Translations under genes and position numbers: made by a program
Part shown: positions 1 through 6,977 of the stretch, piece by piece
How positions within the stretch are numbered: position 1 is the first letter of the stretch
How the letters are laid out: every line of letters begins with the position of its first letter
The notes under the pieces: generated by a model
Seen by the model: the letters and a program-made list of their open reading frames with translations, nothing else
Databases searched by the model: none
What the model was told of the DNA's origin: nothing
NCBI GenBank assembly: GCA_934597255.1
Contig: CAKTQV010000004.1
Span: 1 to 64,000 of the forward strand
Origin: an uncultured Oscillospiraceae bacterium
Lineage (GTDB): Bacteria > Bacillota > Clostridia > Oscillospirales > Oscillospiraceae
Reading direction: 5' to 3'
DNA: 64,000 nt

Positions 1-4
1 TATA

Positions 5-33
5 ATGTTATCATATATGATAACGATTGTCAA
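5..33 (-). promoter_or_regulatory. Leftward promoter with palindromic operator
   Basis: On the minus strand a perfect -35 TTGACA (33-28) is followed 17 bases later by TAACAT (10-5). The spacer is almost filled by an 18-base perfect palindrome, GTTATCATATATGATAAC (7-24), which runs into the -10. A dimeric repressor bound there would block RNA polymerase. The gene served lies left of the window, downstream of the element remnant at 43-273, so regulator and target are unknown. Confidence 0.6.
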
Positions 34-42
34 GAGGTTCGG

Positions 43-273
43 CTATCTTTCCAAGTCCCTCGGTTTCTTTTCGGGCGCTTCTTCACCCTCATCGGGTTCA
101 CCGCCAACGATCTCGTTCTCACGCTTATCCACATTGAGCAGGGCGTTGAGTTCGTTCAGCCGGTCGGTCTTGGCTTTTAATTCTTCCTCCTGCGGGAACG
201 GCCTTTCCACATCGACCTTCGCAGTTTCAAACTGCTTTTTGATGTACCTGTTGAATGTGTATTCTGTTTTCAA
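43..273 (-). pseudogene. C-terminal remnant of conjugative-element helicase/methylase
   Basis: The 76 codons begin at a TTG directly after an in-frame TGA, with no ribosome site. The charged sequence (FNRYIKKQFETAKVDVERPF near the start, LNELNALLNVDKRENEIVGG in the middle) resembles from memory the extreme C-terminus of the very large SNF2/DEAD-helicase and N6-methylase proteins of clostridial integrative conjugative elements. Only the last few percent of such a protein would be present, so I call it a broken remnant. It lies upstream of the operator-bearing promoter at 5-33 and about 300 bases from the truncated NUDIX gene, consistent with the end of a deleted element. A free-standing small protein is less likely. 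Confidence 0.5.
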
Positions 274-380
274 GGATCACGAGGAAACTTGTTTTGTCCC
301 TCAATAGGTAGCCAGCGAGAAGGCTCATTTATAGACCCCCTAAACGAAAAAATTTCAAAAAATTTTTTGGGAACGAAAAA

Positions 381-410
381 AGCCGCTGATTCATAGTGAA
401 ACCAGCGGCT
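381..410 (-). terminator. Hairpin terminator of the element remnant
   Basis: AGCCGCTG (381-388) pairs with CAGCGGCT (403-410). On the minus strand the stem is followed by a T-rich run (380-375), as in an intrinsic terminator for leftward transcription. Confidence 0.55.
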
Positions 411-450
411 TGATTTGCGGTGTGTTCAGCTGAAAATGGGCAAAAAAATA

Positions 451-484
451 ACGGTCACACAATCCAAAGGGACTGTGTGACCGT
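451..484. repeat. 11-bp inverted repeat
   Basis: ACGGTCACACA (451-461) and TGTGTGACCGT (474-484) form a perfect stem with a 12-base loop. A T-rich stretch follows on the plus strand. It may be a terminator at the element end or a recombinase-binding structure; the sequence does not decide. Confidence 0.5.
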
Positions 485-606
485 ATTTATATCAGTTGTT
501 TTGCCTACGCTACTGCGTCAACTTTTTATTGGCGCTGTTCGCGGATGGCAGCCTGTTCTGCGGCGAATCGGGCTAACAGACGCCCAAGGTCGATACAAGG
601 GCGGCT

Positions 607-1002
607 GTGTTCGTTGACGGAAAGATCCTTCTCGCCCGCGAGCGCAGCGGGCGCTGGTCGCTTCCCGGCGGCTGGTGCGACGTCGAGCAGTCCATCGCCT
701 CCAATACGGAAAAGGAGGTGCGGGAGGAGACCGGCCTGACTGTGAAAGCCGAAAAGCTGATCGCGGTTCAGGACTGGAGAAGGCATAATGTGACCAACTT
801 TGCGTATGGCGTTGTCAAGACATTCATGCTGTGCCGGTATGAAGGCGGGGCGTTCAAGGAGAATCTTGAAACAACGGAGATCGCCCTGTTTGGAAAAGAG
901 GAGCTCCCGGACGGGCTTGCCGTGGAAAAATGTACGCGCGAGCAGATATGGATGTGCTTTGATGCGCTGGAAAACCCCGATTCACCGACGCTCTTTGACT
1001 GA
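607..1002 (+). CDS. NUDIX hydrolase, 5'-truncated
   Basis: NUDIX hydrolase catalytic domain, which cleaves nucleoside diphosphates linked to another moiety. The NUDIX box spans residues 22-44 (GWCDVEQ, then KEVREETGL), with Gln in place of the first Glu and Lys in place of the Arg; the EE metal ligands of the REUXEE part are kept. Relatives of this subfamily are about 200 residues, with an N-terminal domain before PKVDTRAAVF. Here an in-frame TAA sits just before that segment at about 568 and the next usable start is GTG 607, which has no good ribosome site. The gene has lost its N-terminal third, evidently at the element junction, and is probably not functional. A terminator follows at 1082-1109. 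Confidence 0.7.
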   Translation: MFVDGKILLARERSGRWSLPGGWCDVEQSIASNTEKEVREETGLTVKAEKLIAVQDWRRHNVTNFAYGVVKTFMLCRYEGGAFKENLETTEIALFGKEELPDGLAVEKCTREQIWMCFDALENPDSPTLFD

Positions 1003-1081
1003 CGCCGCGTCGGCGGACGGGAGGGCCTTGCGCACGGCGGATCCGGATAACGATCCCGCGGCGCGGGAAAAGGAGAAACAG

Positions 1082-1109
1082 AAAAGGCGGGGATCCTCCC
1101 CCGCCTTTT
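1082..1109 (+). terminator. Terminator after NUDIX gene
   Basis: GGCGGGG (1086-1092) pairs with CCCCGCC (1099-1105), flanked by AAAA and TTTT, so it can act in both directions. Confidence 0.7.
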
Positions 1110-1128
1110 GCTATGCGAAAAAATAGAA

Positions 1129-1329
1129 TTAGACCGTTGTAAAAACCGCGATGCGGGCGGCGACGGCCAGAAGCAGGAACGCCGCGGCGGCGCCTGTGAA
1201 GATCTTCTTTCTTTGCAGCGCCCATGCGCGGCTCCTTTTCACGATCAGCAGAACGATGTACGCAACGGAAACGACGGTAAAAATAAGATCCGCGGCTTTT
1301 TCGATGATCCCCAAAACGGTCAGAAGCAT
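1129..1329 (-). CDS. Small two-helix membrane protein, unknown function
   Basis: The 66-residue protein starts at ATG 1329, six bases after a strong AGGAGGAA site. Residues about 3-29 form one hydrophobic helix (ending VAYIVLLIV), a basic loop KRSRAWALQRKK follows, and residues about 45-64 form a second helix. It is likely an inner-membrane protein with the basic loop cytoplasmic. I do not recognise a family. It is alone on the minus strand, with a promoter at 1464-1493. A longer TTG start at 1449 gives a Pro/Arg-rich extension without plausible structure and was not used. Confidence 0.6.
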   Translation of the reverse strand: MLLTVLGIIEKAADLIFTVVSVAYIVLLIVKRSRAWALQRKKIFTGAAAAFLLLAVAARIAVFTTV

Positions 1330-1463
1330 GGCTCGTTCCTCCTCTGCGATAGTACGGAGCTGTAAGGTACACGTCATAAACTTCGGCTTCGTTGTCCTTC
1401 GCGGCGTACCGCTCTGCGCCGGATGACCGGTCCGGCAAAGGGGACACAATCATCCTCCTGTCT

Positions 1464-1493
1464 ATTATAACAACCAACGGTCCCAGGGCGCAA
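1464..1493 (-). promoter_or_regulatory. Promoter for small membrane protein
   Basis: Minus strand: TTGCGC (1493-1488), 18-base spacer, TATAAT (1469-1464). An AGGAGG lies just downstream, about 120 bases before the ATG at 1329, so a short upstream reading frame may be translated first. Confidence 0.5.
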
Positions 1494-1512
1494 CATGTTT
1501 TTTCAAAAAAAT

Positions 1513-1581
1513 GCCTCCTCTGCATCGATCGGCGGCGAAACGGCGGTTTTGCCGCGCCGTAATATCCATGCACAAGGAGGC
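1513..1581 (-). terminator. Large hairpin terminator after the antiporter gene
   Basis: AGGAGGC (1581-1575, minus-strand sense GCCTCCT) pairs with 1513-1519; the stem is continued by TGCAT/ATGCA (1521-1525 and 1568-1572), with further GC-rich pairing inside. On the minus strand it is followed by ATTTTTTTG, typical of an intrinsic terminator, about 40 bases after the antiporter stop. Confidence 0.6.
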
Positions 1582-1622
1582 GGTTTTGTCACATTGCTTT
1601 TGAAATTTTTTTGATTTGAGCT

Positions 1623-2912
1623 TTATTTTTCTCCCGCGGCGCGGAGCTTGTCGCCGCGGCGGTTCGCGACCTCGGGCGGCATGGGGCGGATGTCCCCGGC
1701 TCTGGTCAGCGCGATCTTGGTGAGCACCGGGCCGAACAGCTCGTAGATCAGAACGGAGAACAGGATGATGTTGCGGATGAGCGCGCCCTCCGCGCCCCAG
1801 GCGGAGACGGTCACGCACATCCCCAGCGCCACGCCGGCCTGCGGAAAGAGCGTGATGCCGAGCCATTTCGTGACGGACGGCTGCGCCCTGACGAGCCGGC
1901 AGCTGAAATGCGCGCCGAAGTACTTGCCAAGACAGCGGGAGACTATATAGACCAGACCGATCACCACGACGGCCCACTTTGTGAACACGTTCAGCTCCAG
2001 CTCCGCGCCGCACAGCACGAAAAACAGCGCGAACAGCGGGCTTGTCCACTTGTCGGATTTGTCCATCAGCTCCTCCGAAAGCGGGCAGCGGTTGCAGAAT
2101 ACCGTGCCGAGCATCATGCAGACGAGAAGCGTGGAAAAGCCGATCTTCACGCCGCCGGCGGTGAATTCCAGCTGGCTGAGCGCGACGGTAAGAAGCACGA
2201 AGCCGACGATGAGCGCCATGCGGTTGCGGTTGGAATGGAACACGCGCTCAAGGCGCGTGAGCACCTCGCCCATCAGCGCGCCGACGGCGAGAGACAGAAC
2301 GATCTCCAGCAGCGGCTCGAGAACGATGGCCGCGACGTTCAGCGTGCCGGCGCTCATGGCCTGCGCGGCGCCGAAGGACACGGAGAACACGGCCAGACCC
2401 ACGGCGTCGTCCAGCGCGACGACCGGGAGAAGGACGTCCACCACGGGCCCCTTGGCCTTGTACTGGTGCACGACCATGAGTGTGGCGGCGGGGGCGGTCG
2501 CCGTGGCGATCGCGCCGAGCGTGATGCAGCCGGCGGCGGAAAGCGTGTCCCCGAGCAGCGGGCGCACGGCCAGCAGCGCCGCATCCACGACCAGACAGGT
2601 GATGAGCGCCTGCAGAACGCCGATGATGAGCGCCTGACGGCCGGTATGGCGCAGCTGCGACAGGCGGAACTCGCTGCCGATGGAAAAGGCGATGAAGCCG
2701 AGCGCCGTGTTGGAGATGAAGGCGAGCGACTCGACCTGCGCGGCGGAGGAAAAGCCGAGACCGGGAACGCCGAGGAGCCCGAGGCAGTACGGCCCGACGA
2801 GAACGCCGGCGATCAGATACGCCGTTACGTCCGGGAGACGGAAAACGTTTGTCACGCGCGTGAACAGAAGGCCCGCGATCAGGGCGATGGCGGCGGCAAG
2901 AAACAGATCCAT
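1623..2912 (-). CDS. Kef-type cation:proton antiporter (CPA2)
   Basis: A 429-residue integral membrane protein of the monovalent cation:proton antiporter-2 family, exchanging Na+ or K+ for H+ across the cytoplasmic membrane. It is hydrophobic throughout, with about 11-13 helices. Typical features are RLPDVTAYLIAGVLVGPYCL near residue 25 and the LDDAVGLAVF segment, whose paired acidic residues match the ion-binding helix. No C-terminal TrkA-N domain is present; the protein ends in a short basic tail. ATG 2912 has an AAAGGAGAGG site; the upstream ATG at 2957 lacks one. It is monocistronic, with its own promoter (2954-2993) and terminator (1513-1581). The transported ion cannot be told from sequence. 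Confidence 0.85.
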   Translation of the reverse strand: MDLFLAAAIALIAGLLFTRVTNVFRLPDVTAYLIAGVLVGPYCLGLLGVPGLGFSSAAQVESLAFISNTALGFIAFSIGSEFRLSQLRHTGRQALIIGVLQALITCLVVDAALLAVRPLLGDTLSAAGCITLGAIATATAPAATLMVVHQYKAKGPVVDVLLPVVALDDAVGLAVFSVSFGAAQAMSAGTLNVAAIVLEPLLEIVLSLAVGALMGEVLTRLERVFHSNRNRMALIVGFVLLTVALSQLEFTAGGVKIGFSTLLVCMMLGTVFCNRCPLSEELMDKSDKWTSPLFALFFVLCGAELELNVFTKWAVVVIGLVYIVSRCLGKYFGAHFSCRLVRAQPSVTKWLGITLFPQAGVALGMCVTVSAWGAEGALIRNIILFSVLIYELFGPVLTKIALTRAGDIRPMPPEVANRRGDKLRAAGEK

Positions 2913-2953
2913 GATGCGATCCTCTCCTTTATGACCATAAAACGCCGTGTGGC

Positions 2954-2993
2954 GCACAGTGTTTTATTATAGGCGCTTATTTCGGTTTTGCAA
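2954..2993 (-). promoter_or_regulatory. Antiporter promoter with GCACAGTG motif
   Basis: Minus strand: TTGCAA (2993-2988), 16-base spacer, TATAAT (2971-2966). The transcription start region carries GCACAGTG (2954-2961 on the plus strand), nearly the palindrome found next to the -10 at 4691 and 9270. Confidence 0.55.
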
Positions 2994-3011
2994 GGGCTTT
3001 TTTCGCCTTTT

Positions 3012-3623
3012 TCACAGGCAGCTTTCGCAGTAGGATGCCACGTCGAAGGGGTCGAGGGGGCTGTCCTTTTTCAGATAGAGCGGATGGTGCGGATGGCCCT
3101 TGACGGAGCGGCGGCCGGATGTGAACCAGCGGGCGCCGTGGGCCTCGCCGAGGGCGATCATGTCCTGCACGCAGCTTTTCAGATAGGGGCGCTGCTCGAT
3201 GATGCTGCCCCAGGCGGCCCAGACGGCGGGCGCGTCCGACAGGCCGAGGATATAGTCGAAGGCGTCCATGTTGGCGCGGTGGAGCGCTTCGTTGCGCTCG
3301 CGCTCCATATCGGCCGGGCGCGTGGCCCGCTGGGCGTAGACGTTGAACATGATGAAGCTGTCGTAGCCGTTGTGGAGCGCGATGCGCTCGACGGACTTGA
3401 GCGTGTTGTCCAGATGATCCGGCTCGGCGGTGGAGGGATTGACGCCGATGCAGATGAGCGGGCATTGGCCGCGGGTACCGAGGATGTAACGGTACTCGGT
3501 GTAGAAGTCGGGCACATAGAGCCATTTTTCGCTGTCGTAGGCGCCGCCGAGGCCGCTGCGGGCCATGGCGTCGGCAAAGGAGAGAACGTCGAATTCGGTC
3601 GTGGGCGCGGCGGGGATGTGCAT
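3012..3623 (-). CDS. DUF1643 family protein
   Basis: A 203-residue soluble protein of the DUF1643 family, whose biochemical role is not established. The diagnostic core is ICIGVNPSTA at residues 57-66, followed by the conserved region around YDSFIMFNVYAQRAT and the C-terminal GHPHHPLY segment. ATG 3623 was chosen because AAGGAGG lies eight bases upstream; an in-frame ATG at 3656 lacks such a site. It is transcribed away from the EamA exporter gene at 3731. The length is normal for the family and no defect is seen. Confidence 0.75.
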   Translation of the reverse strand: MHIPAAPTTEFDVLSFADAMARSGLGGAYDSEKWLYVPDFYTEYRYILGTRGQCPLICIGVNPSTAEPDHLDNTLKSVERIALHNGYDSFIMFNVYAQRATRPADMERERNEALHRANMDAFDYILGLSDAPAVWAAWGSIIEQRPYLKSCVQDMIALGEAHGARWFTSGRRSVKGHPHHPLYLKKDSPLDPFDVASYCESCL

Positions 3624-3693
3624 AAGGGCGGCCTCCTTGTCGGAATATGCGTTCATCATACTCCAAGCGCGGCACGGACGCAAGAAAGAATGC

Positions 3694-3722
3694 TTTACGA
3701 AAGCCGGGAGAGGGCCTATAAT
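3694..3722 (+). promoter_or_regulatory. Promoter very close to the exporter start codon
   Basis: TTTACG (3694-3699), 17-base spacer, perfect TATAAT (3717-3722). The expected transcription start, about 3729, lies only about two bases before ATG 3731, and no ribosome-binding site is present, so the mRNA may be leaderless. Confidence 0.55.
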
Positions 3723-3730
3723 AAGCGGGT

Positions 3731-4636
3731 ATGAAAGAAAGAAACGGGAAAAAGGGCGTCTGCATCCTGCTGGTTCTGGTGCAGGCGGCTTTATACGGGC
3801 TGGGAACGCCGCTGACCAAGCAGGCCTACGCCAGCGTTTCGCCGCTGTGGTGTCTGGCGCTGCGCTTTGTGCTGGCGGCGGCGGTCATGGCGTGCGTCGG
3901 CGGGCGGCGGATGTTTGCCGAGCTGCGCGCCGTCCGCGCCGGGGCATGGCTGCCGGCGGCGGCCTGCATGTGCGGGGCGTATGTGTGCTTCAACGTCGGC
4001 CTTGACAGCGCCAGCGCGACGGTGTCGGGCTTTCTGACGAGTCTCAGCGTTGTGTTCACGCCGCTGCTGGCGCGGCTCGTGCACGGCGGGCGGTACGACC
4101 GGCGGATGATCGCGGTGCAGCTTGCCGCGCTGGCGGGGCTGTATCTTCTGTGCGGCGGAGGCGGGCGCTTTTGCTTCGGCTGGGGGGAGGCGCTGGCGCT
4201 GGCGAGCGCGCTGTTCGTGGCCGGGTCGCTCGTTTTCGGCGAAAAGGGGCTGCGCGAGCTGTCGGCGGCGGCCGTGAGCTTTACGCAGCTTGCCTTCACG
4301 GCGGCGGCCTGCCTTGCGATGGCGCTGTGCGCGGACGGCGCGCCCCGGCTCGGGCAGATCACGCTTTCGGCGTGGCTGGCGATCGTTTATCTGGCGCTGC
4401 CGAGCGGCTGCCTGTGCTACTGGCTGCAAAACGCGGCGCTTCGCACGGTGCCGAGCGGCGTCGTGGCGCTGGCGCAGTGCGCGGAGCCGGTGTTCACGGC
4501 GCTGTTTTCGCGGCTGCTGCTGTGCGAGAGCATGGGGGCGGCGGGCTATGCCGGGTCGGCGCTGCTGCTGGCCAGCATTTTGGCGGGAAGCTGGGTGAAT
4601 CTGCGCGGCGGCGCGGCCGATGCGCGGGCGGGCTGA
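3731..4636 (+). CDS. EamA/DMT-superfamily exporter
   Basis: A 301-residue member of the drug/metabolite transporter superfamily with ten predicted helices in two EamA repeats (about 10-140 and 150-290). Typical segments are YGLGTPLTKQAYASVSPLWCL near residue 22 and the second-repeat PSGVVALAQCAEPVFTALFS near residue 247. Such proteins export amino acids or other small metabolites from the cytoplasmic membrane; the substrate cannot be predicted. Its promoter sits almost on the start codon, suggesting leaderless translation. It is a single gene, divergent from the DUF1643 gene, followed by the operator region of the phage-type cassette. Confidence 0.85.
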   Translation: MKERNGKKGVCILLVLVQAALYGLGTPLTKQAYASVSPLWCLALRFVLAAAVMACVGGRRMFAELRAVRAGAWLPAAACMCGAYVCFNVGLDSASATVSGFLTSLSVVFTPLLARLVHGGRYDRRMIAVQLAALAGLYLLCGGGGRFCFGWGEALALASALFVAGSLVFGEKGLRELSAAAVSFTQLAFTAAACLAMALCADGAPRLGQITLSAWLAIVYLALPSGCLCYWLQNAALRTVPSGVVALAQCAEPVFTALFSRLLLCESMGAAGYAGSALLLASILAGSWVNLRGGAADARAG

Positions 4637-4655
4637 AAATATTTTTCCCTGAAAG

Positions 4656-4705
4656 TTGCACAGTGCAATTTATATATGGCGAGGATAATAGCACAGTGCT
4701 ATAAT
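4656..4705 (+). promoter_or_regulatory. Promoter with twin palindromic operators
   Basis: Two palindromes share the core GCACAGTGC: TTGCACAGTGCAA (4656-4668) and ATAGCACAGTGCTAT (4688-4702). Their centres are 33 bases apart, about three helical turns, and the second runs directly into TATAAT (4700-4705). The -35 position (TGGCGA, 4677-4682) is poor. This suits a dimeric regulator binding both sites on one DNA face, as repressor or activator, for the cassette at 4743-6911. Confidence 0.65.
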
Positions 4706-4742
4706 TTGCGGCGGCGAACAAAAAAGAAGGGGGTAACATAGC

Positions 4743-5048
4743 ATGACGAGAGGAACGACGCCGACCTATGCCTTCACGCTGCCGTTTGAGGCCGGGACGC
4801 TGGCGGGCTGGTGCATCAGCTTCGCCCAGCGGGGCGTGGAAAAGTTCAGCGTGGACGAAACGGGGGCGGACGTGTCCGGGCGCACGATCTGCCTGACGCT
4901 CAGCCAGGCCGATACGCTTCGGCTGGAGGCGGGGGTGGATGTGCAGATACAGCTGCGCGGGATCGTGGGCGCGACGGGCGAGGCGATCGCATCGGAGATA
5001 CTGACGGAGGCGGTGGAGCCGGTGCTGAAGGAGGGCGTGATCGAATGA
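4743..5048 (+). CDS. Phage baseplate/tail-type small protein
   Basis: This 101-residue protein begins RGTTPTYAFTLPF, a start I know from small proteins encoded next to tail-fibre or collagen-like genes in clostridial prophages; their exact role is unproven. The predicted fold is all beta, with alternating hydrophobic strands and the phrase VDVQIQLRGI. It is first in a three-gene cassette: its stop overlaps the next ATG (ATGA at 5045-5048), indicating translational coupling to the fibre protein. A GGGGGTAAC ribosome site precedes the ATG. No terminase, portal or capsid gene lies nearby, so the cassette is an orphan or serves a tail encoded elsewhere. Confidence 0.6.
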   Translation: MTRGTTPTYAFTLPFEAGTLAGWCISFAQRGVEKFSVDETGADVSGRTICLTLSQADTLRLEAGVDVQIQLRGIVGATGEAIASEILTEAVEPVLKEGVIE

Positions 5049-5836
5049 AGCGGTTTTCCATGCGCATTTCCGGGGGAACGGAGCGCTGGCCGCTGTCCGT
5101 GCGGGGCGGCGATGCGGCGCTGGCGCTCGACTGCCGCAGCCAGGGTCATCCCGGCCCCACGGGGCCGACGGGAGCGACCGGGCCTGCGTCCACGGTGCAG
5201 GGGCCGACGGGGGCAACGGGGCCTACGGGGCCGGGCGGGGCGGATTCGACCGTTCCGGGGCCTACCGGGCCTACGGGCGCGACGGGACCGGCGGGAAGCT
5301 ACAGCTTCGACGCGGAGCCGACGATGGACAGCGGGAATCTGGTGAAGTCGGGCGGCATATTCGCGGCCATTCCGCGCCTGATCGCCTCGGCGGGGATAAA
5401 CATCGAAAGCTTCACCGGCGAGGATGGGAAGCTGAGCTACGTTCCGTCCATCGACAAGACGTGGCTGCTGGATGCGTTCTACCCGGTGGGGTCGATATAC
5501 CAGAGCGTCAACAGCACGTCCCCGGCGACGCTTTTCGGCGGCGGGACGTGGGAGCGCATCGAGGATAAGTTCCTGCTGGCGGCTGGCGGCACCTACGCGG
5601 CCGGGAGCACGGGCGGCGAGGCGTCCGTTTCGCTGACGGTGGAGGAGATACCGAGCCACGATCACACGGTGTCGCTCATGGCCCGGAGCGTCTATGGCGG
5701 CAATGATACATATGGAGCGCTGAACAACGATGGAACCGCCACATACTCCTACACGACAACCGCTACCGGCGGCGGTCAGCCGCATAACAATATGCCGCCG
5801 TATCAGGCCGTGTACGCCTGGCAGCGGACGGCGTGA
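5045..5836 (+). CDS. Collagen-like fibre with phage tail-collar domain
   Basis: A 263-residue protein in three parts. Residues 1-33 are a short N-terminal region. Residues about 34-84 are G-X-Y triplets, mostly GPT and GAT, interrupted by STVQ and ADSTV, predicted to form a collagen triple helix. From about 140 (WLLDAFYPVGSIYQSV, then ATLFGGGTW) to the end (NNMPPYQAVYAWQRTA) is a C-terminal domain typical of phage receptor-binding and tail-collar proteins. It probably assembles as a trimer at a fibre tip. There is no signal peptide. The Thr-rich triplets are plausible targets for the glycosyltransferase encoded next. An exosporium-like collagen glycoprotein is the alternative reading. Confidence 0.7.
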   Translation: MKRFSMRISGGTERWPLSVRGGDAALALDCRSQGHPGPTGPTGATGPASTVQGPTGATGPTGPGGADSTVPGPTGPTGATGPAGSYSFDAEPTMDSGNLVKSGGIFAAIPRLIASAGINIESFTGEDGKLSYVPSIDKTWLLDAFYPVGSIYQSVNSTSPATLFGGGTWERIEDKFLLAAGGTYAAGSTGGEASVSLTVEEIPSHDHTVSLMARSVYGGNDTYGALNNDGTATYSYTTTATGGGQPHNNMPPYQAVYAWQRTA

Positions 5837-5849
5837 CAGGAGGGGACGC

Positions 5850-6911
5850 ATGAACGTCTGGGTATATGCCATTGCGAAGGATGAGGCGCGGTTTGCCGCG
5901 CGGTGGATGCAGTCCATGGCGGAGGCGGACGGCGTGGCCGTGCTGGACACGGGAAGCACGGATGGGACGCCGGATATCCTGCGGTCGCTGGGGGCCGTGG
6001 TGGAGTGCCGGAAGATCGAGCCGTGGCGCTTTGACACGGCCCGGAACGAGAGCATGAGGCTGGTGCCGCCGGGGGCGGATGTGCTCGTGTGTACCGATCT
6101 GGACGAGATACTGTGCCCCGGATGGCGCAGGGCGCTGGAGGACAACTGGCGCGAGGGCGCGACGACGGGGCGGTATGAATATGTATGGAGCTTCAACGCG
6201 GACGGCTCGGACGGGACGAAATTCCTGTATGAGAAGATACACGCGCCGGGCGTGTGCCGCTGGACGCATCCGGTGCATGAGATACTGAGCTACGACGTGC
6301 CGAAGGTGTTCTGCGAGCTGCCGATACGGCTGGAGCATCACCCGGACGGGGAAAAGAGCCGGGCGGGGTATCTGCCGCTGCTGGAGATGAGCGTGGCGGA
6401 GGACCCGGACGACGACCGAAACCGGCACTATCTGGGGCGGGAATATATGTTCCGGGGACGCTGGGACGACTGCATACGGACGCTGCGGGAGCATCTGGCG
6501 ATGCCGCGGGCGACGTGGACTCCGGAGAGGGCGGCGAGCATGCGGTATATCGCGCGCTGCTATGCGGCGAAGGGCGACGCGGAGCGGCGGGAGCTGTGGC
6601 TTTTCCGGGCGGCGATGGAGGCCCCGGAGCAGCGCGAGGCGTGGCTGGAGCTGGGGAGGCTCGCTTACGGGCGCGGGGACTGGCGCGGGTGCGTGCGGTA
6701 TCTGACGCGGTGTCTGGACATCAAAAAGCGGGACATGAGCTACACGAGCACGCCGGAGGCGTGGGGGCCTTTGCCGTGGGATATGATCTCCATCGCGTGG
6801 TGGAAGCTCGGCGAGAGGGGCTATGCCGCCGCGTGCGCGCGGGAGGCGCTCAGGCTCGGCGGGGACAAGGAACGCATAGGGCGGAACCTGGCGATCTTCG
6901 CCGGGGAATGA
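5850..6911 (+). CDS. Family-2-like glycosyltransferase with TPR-type tail
   Basis: A 353-residue cytoplasmic protein. Residues 1-180 form a GT-A-like domain: AIAKDEARF (7-15), LDTGSTDGT (32-40) for nucleotide-sugar binding and a DLDE metal motif (83-86), followed by an acceptor region with RWTHPVHEI. From about 190 helical repeats resemble TPRs (NRHYLGREYMFRGRWDDC and similar), likely a protein-binding scaffold. ATG 5850 follows an AGGAGGGG site 14 bases after the fibre gene. The context suggests it glycosylates the collagen-like fibre on Thr, as adjacent transferases do for other bacterial collagen-like proteins; this is inference. A bidirectional terminator follows at 6914-6948. Confidence 0.7.
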   Translation: MNVWVYAIAKDEARFAARWMQSMAEADGVAVLDTGSTDGTPDILRSLGAVVECRKIEPWRFDTARNESMRLVPPGADVLVCTDLDEILCPGWRRALEDNWREGATTGRYEYVWSFNADGSDGTKFLYEKIHAPGVCRWTHPVHEILSYDVPKVFCELPIRLEHHPDGEKSRAGYLPLLEMSVAEDPDDDRNRHYLGREYMFRGRWDDCIRTLREHLAMPRATWTPERAASMRYIARCYAAKGDAERRELWLFRAAMEAPEQREAWLELGRLAYGRGDWRGCVRYLTRCLDIKKRDMSYTSTPEAWGPLPWDMISIAWWKLGERGYAAACAREALRLGGDKERIGRNLAIFAGE

Positions 6912-6913
6912 AA

Positions 6914-6948
6914 AGAGGGCCGGCCGGAAATTTTCCGGCCGGCCCTCT
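6914..6948. terminator. Bidirectional terminator between convergent genes
   Basis: A 17-base perfect stem (6914-6930 with 6932-6948, core GGGCCGGCC) lies between the glycosyltransferase gene and glnN, which converge on it. Confidence 0.75.
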
Positions 6949-6977
6949 GGCGGTCCATTTCTTTTTTCGGGGGCGGG

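Larger units (their letters stand above)
274..606. other. Element-scar intergenic region
   Basis: No convincing gene was found in this stretch. It is AT-rich on the left (340-380) and holds two hairpins (381-410 and 451-484). Around 565-575 the composition and coding signal change abruptly: from CAGACGCCCAAGG onward the plus-strand frame reads QTPKVDTRAAVF, normal interior NUDIX sequence, but a TAA lies immediately before it. The breakpoint of an insertion or deletion therefore lies at about 560-572. On the minus strand 526-570 could encode a short protein tail (LARFAAEQAAIREQRQ then stop) that I do not recognise. Confidence 0.5.

Noticed and set aside
526..786. Minus-strand frame ending LARFAAEQAAIREQRQ as a recombinase tail
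   Set aside because: Most of it is antisense to the NUDIX domain; only the last 15 codons lie in element DNA and I cannot assign them to a family.
854..1573. Minus-strand 239-codon frame
   Set aside because: Arg/Gly-rich translation overlapping the NUDIX gene and the small membrane protein in other frames. Its start near a good AGGAGG (about 1450) might give a short upstream peptide, but most of the frame is not protein-like.
5150..5300. Short tandem DNA repeats resembling a repeat array or CRISPR
   Set aside because: They are in-frame G-P-T/G-A-T codons of a collagen-like segment; there are no spacers of constant length and no cas genes.
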